Assembly (NCBI GenBank): GCA_023457135.1
Contig: JAEWMO010000136.1
Span: forward strand, 1-9,920
DNA: 9,920 nucleotides
Source: Methanobacteriota archaeon
GTDB taxonomy: Archaea; Halobacteriota; Methanomicrobia; Methanomicrobiales; Methanoculleaceae
Direction: 5' to 3'
Part shown: in pieces, positions 5,622-9,920 of the stretch
Position numbering within the stretch: position 1 is the stretch's first letter
How the letters are laid out: each line of letters starts with the position of its first letter
Program-made: the position numbers and the translations under genes
Notes under the pieces: generated by a model
The model's database searches: none
Told to the model about the DNA's origin: nothing
Seen by the model: only the letters and a program-made list of their open reading frames with translations

Positions 5622-7565
5622 ATGACGAAAGGTTGCGACATACGGGCTCGATGCCAGAACTTCGAGTGGCCGCGAGACCGCGGATCGACAGAGATCAGCC
5701 GACCGACCGTCGGAACGAGCAGGCGGTCTGTCGATCGGGTCGTCGGCAAACTGCTCTTTTGTGCCGCACTGGCCGCGATCGTCGCGGTCTTCTTCATCAT
5801 CGCGTTTCTGCTCCGCGACGGCTACCAGATCGTTCTCGAGACGGGCCTCTGGAACTTCCTCGCCGGTACGGAATGGAACCCGACCGGCCGGAACCCGTCT
5901 TACGGGGTATTTCCGCTCATCACCGGGACGATCCTGGTTATGGCGCTCGCGATGGTCATCGCTGTCCCGCTCAGCATCGGGAGCGCCGTCTTCATCGCAG
6001 AGATCGCCTCCCCGGGGACGAAATCAGTCATCAAACCCGCCATCGAACTGCTGGCCGGCATCCCCTCCGTCGTCTACGGGTTCTTCGGCCTCATCCTCCT
6101 GACCGACTGGATACGCGTCGCGTTCGACCAGCCGTCGGGGTCGAGCTGGCTTTGCGGCTCGATCCTCCTCGCGATCATGGCCATACCGACGATCACGAGC
6201 GTCGCCGAGGATGCCATCAGTTCGGTCCCGAGAGAGTTCAAAGAGGGCAGCCTTGCCCTCGGGGCAACGCACTGGCAGACGATCCGGAGGGTCGTCGTGC
6301 CCGGTGCGCTCTCCGGCATCAGCGCAGCAATCATACTCGGCATGGGGCGCGCCATCGGCGAGACGATGGCGGTGCTCATGGTCACGGGGAATGCCGCCGT
6401 CATCCCGGACCCGATCTACGACGTCTTCTCCCCCGTGCGGGCGCTGACCGGGACGCTGGGCATCGAGATGGGCGAGGTCGCGTTCGGAAGCACGCATTAC
6501 CATGCGCTCTTCGGCGTTGCGGTGGTCCTGCTCTTCATCACGCTCGTGATCAACAGCGCGGCAAGGGTCATCATCACCCGGATACAGGGAGCGCAGGGTA
6601 CGGCACGGCCCACACCGTCCGGGCGGGCGAAGGCCGCGATCCGGCGCTCCACGCCGTACCGGACCATTACAGGGACGGTTTCACGCATAACCCATGCCGT
6701 ATCGGCACCGTTTGGAAGGCTTGTCCATCCCAGGACCTCGCAGCGATGCGCGTTCCTCCTGATATCGCTCTCGGTCGCGATCGTGCTCGTGGTTCTCGGG
6801 GTGATCCTCTTTGAGATCATCGCCAACGGGGCCGGAGCGATCACCTGGGAGTTCCTGACCGGGTCGCCGAGAGATCTCGGGAGAGCGGGCGGGATCTTCC
6901 CCGCGATCGTCGGGACGTTCTACCTCGTGGGAGGAGCTCTCGCCATCGCCCTTCCCCTCGGGATCGCGACGGCCATCTACCTGATCGAGTACACGGCCGA
7001 CACCCCGCTGACGCGGTCCGTCCGGGCCGCGGTAGACTTGCTGAACGGAACGCCGTCCATCGTCTTCGGGCTGTTCGGGTTCGCGTTCCTGGTCCTCTTC
7101 CTGGGCTTCGGGGTCTCGCTGATCGCCGGACAGATCACCCTCGGCCTGATGATCCTCCCGACGATCATACGGACGACCGAAGAGGCGCTCCGGTCGATCC
7201 CCGGCTCCCTCAGGGAGGGAAGTTACGCTCTCGGCGCCACAAAGTGGCAGACGACCTGGCGGGTAGTCCTCCCCCCGGCACTCCCCGGGATCCTCACCGG
7301 AGCGATCCTCTCCATCGGACGCGCTGCAGGCGAGACGGCCCCCATCATGTTCACCGCAGCGATCTTCAGCACCCGATTCCTGCCCTCGTCGCTCACGGAA
7401 CCGGTGATGGCGCTCCCTTACCACCTCTTCATCCTCACCACAACCGTTCCGGGGGCGGCCACGCAGAGTTACGGGACCGCTTTCGTGCTCCTGCTGCTGG
7501 TCCTCACGATCTATCTCGCCGCAATCCTTGTCCGGCGCCGGTACAGCCAGGCAAAGGTGATGTAA
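5622..7565 (+). CDS. pstCA: Fused phosphate ABC transporter permease PstC-PstA
   Basis: One 647-residue open frame encodes both permease subunits. The PstC half spans about 43-320 and the PstA half about 376-640. Each has its own cytoplasmic EAA-type coupling loop, FKEGSLALGATHWQTIRRVV (206-225) and LREGSYALGATKWQTTWRVV (530-549), followed by GRAIGET and GRAAGET. The halves are joined by a basic linker of about 55 residues (RIQGAQGTARPTPSGRAKAA and onwards), apparently cytoplasmic and without a membrane segment. Family members are normally separate proteins of about 300 residues, so this is a full-length fusion, not a truncation. It forms the phosphate channel served by PstS outside and PstB inside. 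The ATG at 5622 follows a GGAG 5 nt upstream; a GTG at 5616 adds two residues. The first 40 or so residues are Arg-rich and polar, and no other ATG or GTG start lies in frame before the first helix. The stop codon abuts the pstB start. Confidence 0.93.
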   Translation: MTKGCDIRARCQNFEWPRDRGSTEISRPTVGTSRRSVDRVVGKLLFCAALAAIVAVFFIIAFLLRDGYQIVLETGLWNFLAGTEWNPTGRNPSYGVFPLITGTILVMALAMVIAVPLSIGSAVFIAEIASPGTKSVIKPAIELLAGIPSVVYGFFGLILLTDWIRVAFDQPSGSSWLCGSILLAIMAIPTITSVAEDAISSVPREFKEGSLALGATHWQTIRRVVVPGALSGISAAIILGMGRAIGETMAVLMVTGNAAVIPDPIYDVFSPVRALTGTLGIEMGEVAFGSTHYHALFGVAVVLLFITLVINSAARVIITRIQGAQGTARPTPSGRAKAAIRRSTPYRTITGTVSRITHAVSAPFGRLVHPRTSQRCAFLLISLSVAIVLVVLGVILFEIIANGAGAITWEFLTGSPRDLGRAGGIFPAIVGTFYLVGGALAIALPLGIATAIYLIEYTADTPLTRSVRAAVDLLNGTPSIVFGLFGFAFLVLFLGFGVSLIAGQITLGLMILPTIIRTTEEALRSIPGSLREGSYALGATKWQTTWRVVLPPALPGILTGAILSIGRAAGETAPIMFTAAIFSTRFLPSSLTEPVMALPYHLFILTTTVPGAATQSYGTAFVLLLLVLTIYLAAILVRRRYSQAKVM

Positions 7566-8327
7566 ATGAATGGACCCACGATCCTTGAGACAACGAACCT
7601 CAACCTCTGGTACGGGCAGAAGCATGCCCTCATCGACATCTCGTTCCACATCCCAAAGAACAAGGTCACGGCGCTGATCGGACCATCGGGATGCGGAAAA
7701 TCGACCCTGCTCCGGTGCTTCAACCGGATGAACGACCTCATCGACTCTTCAAGGATCACCGGTGGGATCCTCTTCAACGGGAACGATATCCACGACCCCC
7801 GTGCGGACGTATACGCGATCCGCGAGAAGATCGGCATGGTCTTCCAGAAACCCAATCCGTTCCAAAAGAGCATCTACGAGAACGTCGCTTACGGTCCCCG
7901 TATTCACGGGGTGAGCGATAAGGAGGAGCTCGACCGTATCGTCGAGGAGAGCCTGAAGGGCGCCGCGCTCTGGGACGAGGCGAAGGACCGCCTCCACGAA
8001 CCCGCGCTCGCCCTCTCGGGCGGGCAGCAGCAGAGGCTCTGCATCGCGCGATCCCTTGCGGTCGGACCGGAGGTGATCCTGATGGACGAACCGTGCTCCG
8101 CCCTCGACCCCATCGCTACGGCAAAGATCGAGGACCTCATCATCCGGCTCGCCCAGGAGTACACGGTCGTCATCGTCACGCACAACATGCAGCAGGCGGC
8201 GCGGGCCAGCGACTACACCGGGTTCATGTACCTGGGAAAACTGGTAGAGTTCGACAAAACCACGAAGATCTTCGAAGATCCCGGCGAAGAACTGACGGAG
8301 AACTACATCACCGGGCGGTTCGGGTAG
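7566..8327 (+). CDS. pstB: Phosphate ABC transporter ATPase PstB
   Basis: The 253-residue protein is the ATP-hydrolysing subunit that drives phosphate import. All ABC ATPase motifs are intact: Walker A GPSGCGKS (39-46), Q-loop Q94 within MVFQKPNPF, signature LSGGQQQRLCIARSLA (150-165), Walker B VILMDE (170-175) with the catalytic E175, D-loop SALD, and the switch H206 in VTHNMQQAARASD. The run CFNRMNDL after Walker A and the QKPNPFQKSIYENVAYGPR segment are characteristic of PstB and separate it from other importers. The ATG directly follows the pstCA stop codon, and AGGTGA inside the end of pstCA serves as ribosome binding site, so the two are translationally coupled. It should pair as a homodimer with the two EAA loops of the fused permease. 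The C-terminus (ENYITGRFG) is the standard family ending. Confidence 0.97.
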   Translation: MNGPTILETTNLNLWYGQKHALIDISFHIPKNKVTALIGPSGCGKSTLLRCFNRMNDLIDSSRITGGILFNGNDIHDPRADVYAIREKIGMVFQKPNPFQKSIYENVAYGPRIHGVSDKEELDRIVEESLKGAALWDEAKDRLHEPALALSGGQQQRLCIARSLAVGPEVILMDEPCSALDPIATAKIEDLIIRLAQEYTVVIVTHNMQQAARASDYTGFMYLGKLVEFDKTTKIFEDPGEELTENYITGRFG

Positions 8328-8335
8328 GGAGTCCG

Positions 8336-8986
8336 ATGGTAACGAAATTTCATACGGAAATTGCATCCCTGAAAGGGGATGTTCTCACGATGGGCCACCT
8401 CGCACAGGGTATGCTCCAGCAGTCGATGGTGGCGTTAAAGACCCAGGACGTGACGCTCGCCGAGACGATCGACGAGGAGAAGCAGAAACTCGCGGATTAC
8501 GACGACAGGATCGAGCAGAAGTGCCTGAGACTCATCGCCCTCAACCAGCCGATGGCAAAAGACCTGCGGACGATCGCAGCCTCGATGAAGGTGATCACGA
8601 GCCTGTACCGCATCGGTCGCTACGGGAAAGACATCGCCATCGTTGTACCTGATCTCGCCGGGGCGCCGCACATAGGAAACCTCGTCAGCCTCCCCCATAT
8701 GGGAGAGGTTGTCGACGGGATGATCACGGATGTGCTGGCCGCGTTCGAACGCGAAGACCCCGCCGTGATAGCCGATATCCAGGGCCGGGAGGAGGTCGTC
8801 GACGCCCTCAGGTACTCCATATTCCGCGAGTGTCTCACCTACATGATGGAAGACCCAAGGAACATCAGCCGATGCACGAACTACGTCATGATCGCCCGGT
8901 ACCTCGAACGCTGCGGGGACCACGCCTGCAAGATCGCGGAGAAGGTGCATTACATGGCGACGGGCGACAGGATAGAGATCCGGTGA
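8336..8986 (+). CDS. phoU: Phosphate transport regulator PhoU
   Basis: The 216-residue protein consists of two three-helix PhoU repeats (about 8-105 and 118-210). PhoU binds metal ions and restrains the Pst transporter when phosphate is plentiful; in bacteria it also connects Pst to the PhoR kinase, which is not seen here. Typical signatures are QPMAKDLRTIAASMKVITSL (71-90), where the first repeat ends in YRIGRYGKDIA, and ARYLERCGDHACKIAE (187-202), which holds the E-R-x-G-D-x-x-x-x-I-A-E metal-binding motif of the second repeat. In the first repeat the matching Glu is replaced (RIGRYGKD), so the two metal sites may differ. The ATG at 8336 lies 8 nt after the pstB stop, with GGGAG 4 nt before it, so it belongs to the same operon. 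It is the usual length and ends the operon. Confidence 0.94.
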   Translation: MVTKFHTEIASLKGDVLTMGHLAQGMLQQSMVALKTQDVTLAETIDEEKQKLADYDDRIEQKCLRLIALNQPMAKDLRTIAASMKVITSLYRIGRYGKDIAIVVPDLAGAPHIGNLVSLPHMGEVVDGMITDVLAAFEREDPAVIADIQGREEVVDALRYSIFRECLTYMMEDPRNISRCTNYVMIARYLERCGDHACKIAEKVHYMATGDRIEIR

Positions 8987-9067
8987 TACGCCGGGGGACG
9001 CTCCCTGCATTCCGGCAAACCGGGCAGGCGAACGGCCGACCGGTAACCGCCGGACATTTCCAAGCGG

Positions 9068-9075
9068 TTTTATAC
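9068..9075 (+). promoter_or_regulatory. TATA box for a leaderless transcript of the RNB gene
   Basis: TTTTATAC is centred about 28 nt before the ATG at 9099, the archaeal spacing that places the transcription start on or just before the start codon. No ribosome binding site precedes the ATG (CTCAAAGCG), consistent with a leaderless mRNA. It separates this gene from the pst operon; the rest of the 112-nt spacer after phoU holds only short GC-rich inverted repeats. Confidence 0.7.
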
Positions 9076-9098
9076 CCGTAAACGAATCTCTCAAAGCG

Positions 9099-9920
9099 AT
9101 GCAGAACCGGCCATACGTAGACCTCGAGGGCATCGCGTGGATGGCGATGGAGCAGTACGGGTTTTTCCCGGAATTCCCCCGGCCCGTCGTCCGGGAAGTC
9201 GGGGCTCTCCCTGCTGAGACGTTCCCGGACTCCCCCGGCGATTCTCGCGACCTCCGCTCACTCCTCTGGTCGTCGATCGACAACCACGATTCAAGGGACC
9301 TCGACCAGATCGAGGTCTGCGAACGGGGAAAGAACGGGGCGATCCGGGTCCGGGTCGCGATCGCCGACGTCGACGCCCTCGTCCCGAAGGGTTCGTGGGC
9401 GGACCGGCACGCCGCCCACAACGGGACATCGGTCTACACCGGCGTCGTGACCTTCCCGATGCTGCCCGATCGCCTCTCGGCGGGCCTCACCTCCCTCCTC
9501 CCGGGAGGTGACCGGGCGACGGTCGTCATCGAGTACACCGTCCTCCCCGACGGGAGGACGAAACCCGGCGGCATTTACCGGGCGATCGTCAGGAACCGGG
9601 CAAAACTCGTCTACGAGGAGGTCGGCGCCTGGCTCGAGGGGACCGGGCCCGCCCCCCGGACGGTCGCAGAGACGCCGGGGCTCGCGGAGCAGGTTCTCCT
9701 CCAGCACGAGGCCGCGACGCGGATGAAGAAGCGGCGGACGGAGCAAGGAGCGCTCGCCCTCGAGACGATCGAGGCCGAACCGGTCGTTGCCGGCGGCCGG
9801 GTCATGGGCCTCGTCGTCCAGGAGCAGAACCTCGCCCGATGCCTCATCGAGGAGTTCATGGTCGCGGCGAACGGCACGCTGACGGCGTTCCTCGAGGCCG
9901 CCGGCCTCCCCATGATTCAC
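9099..9920 (+). CDS. RNB-domain exoribonuclease (RNase II/R family), N-terminal part
   Basis: From the ATG at 9099 the frame is open for 274 codons to the window edge; the C-terminal part is outside. The RNB catalytic domain begins near residue 50 with LLWSSIDNHDSRDLDQIEV. In it, D61, D67 and D69 match three of the four conserved metal-binding aspartates, while the fourth is Gln (Q70). Further family signatures are RVAIADVDALVPKGS (85-99), YTGVVTFPMLPDRLSAGLTS (113-132) and IEEFMVAANG (250-259). RNB enzymes degrade RNA processively from the 3' end to mononucleotides in the cytoplasm. About 50 residues precede the domain, with no cold-shock OB domain as in bacterial RNase R, which matches the shorter archaeal type. 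Any C-terminal S1 domain would lie outside the window. The promoter suggests single-gene transcription. I avoid a gene symbol because the archaeal enzymes are not firmly rnr or rnb. Confidence 0.9.
   Translation, partial: MQNRPYVDLEGIAWMAMEQYGFFPEFPRPVVREVGALPAETFPDSPGDSRDLRSLLWSSIDNHDSRDLDQIEVCERGKNGAIRVRVAIADVDALVPKGSWADRHAAHNGTSVYTGVVTFPMLPDRLSAGLTSLLPGGDRATVVIEYTVLPDGRTKPGGIYRAIVRNRAKLVYEEVGAWLEGTGPAPRTVAETPGLAEQVLLQHEAATRMKKRRTEQGALALETIEAEPVVAGGRVMGLVVQEQNLARCLIEEFMVAANGTLTAFLEAAGLPMIH

Noticed and set aside
6681..7649. 322-codon minus-strand open frame inside pstCA and the pstB start
   Set aside because: The translation is low-complexity Glu/Arg/Gly-rich and lies opposite a gene with full family motifs. 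It is a typical antisense artefact of high GC3.
8987..9060. Short GC-rich inverted repeats after phoU as a terminator
   Set aside because: Stems are only about 4 bp and no T tract follows, so a terminator cannot be supported.
8435..9421. 328-codon minus-strand open frame across phoU and the RNB gene
   Set aside because: It spans two well-supported plus-strand genes and a promoter, and has no recognisable motif.
9291..9920. 209-codon minus-strand open frame opposite the RNB gene
   Set aside because: It has an Asp/Arg/Gly/Pro-rich translation, while the plus strand carries four RNB signatures over the same span.

Overview
The window reads as euryarchaeal DNA, most likely from a methanogen of the order Methanomicrobiales (Methanoculleus-like). 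This is inference, based on archaeal TATA-box promoters, AG/GGAG ribosome binding sites, high-GC genes separated by short AT-rich promoter spacers, an RNase II/R-type enzyme without a cold-shock domain, and the overall protein style. No rRNA, tRNA, CRISPR array or transposase is visible.

Left part (1 to about 3,660), minus strand, visibly lower GC: the 5' end of an unidentified small membrane protein gene (runs off the left edge), a polysaccharide/lipid-linked oligosaccharide flippase of the MOP superfamily, and an ATP-grasp ligase-type enzyme. The ATP-grasp gene lies upstream of the flippase, separated by about 250 nt that hold a GC-rich hairpin. These look like part of a cell-surface glycan or envelope gene region. 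A gene-free, comparatively AT-rich stretch (3125-3662) follows, with short direct repeats and TATA-like elements that probably include divergent promoters.

Right part (about 3,660 to 9,920), plus strand, high GC: a stand-alone class I SAM-dependent methyltransferase, then a phosphate uptake operon pstS - pstC/pstA (one fused gene) - pstB - phoU. The operon is preceded by a cluster of inverted repeats and several TATA-like boxes. PstS is a membrane-anchored phosphate-binding lipoprotein, the fused PstC-PstA protein supplies both permease halves, PstB is the ATPase and PhoU the negative regulator. A hairpin with a T-rich tail sits between pstS and pstCA and could make PstS more abundant than the rest. 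After phoU, a promoter placed for leaderless transcription precedes an RNB-domain exoribonuclease gene that is cut by the right edge.

Most of the window is recognisable housekeeping or accessory biology and I do not see a clearly new system. The items most worth a second look are the PstC-PstA fusion with its forced N-terminal extension, the nested inverted repeats upstream of pst, the intra-operon hairpin, the Asp-to-Gln change in the RNB active-site motif, and the composition step near 3,650.
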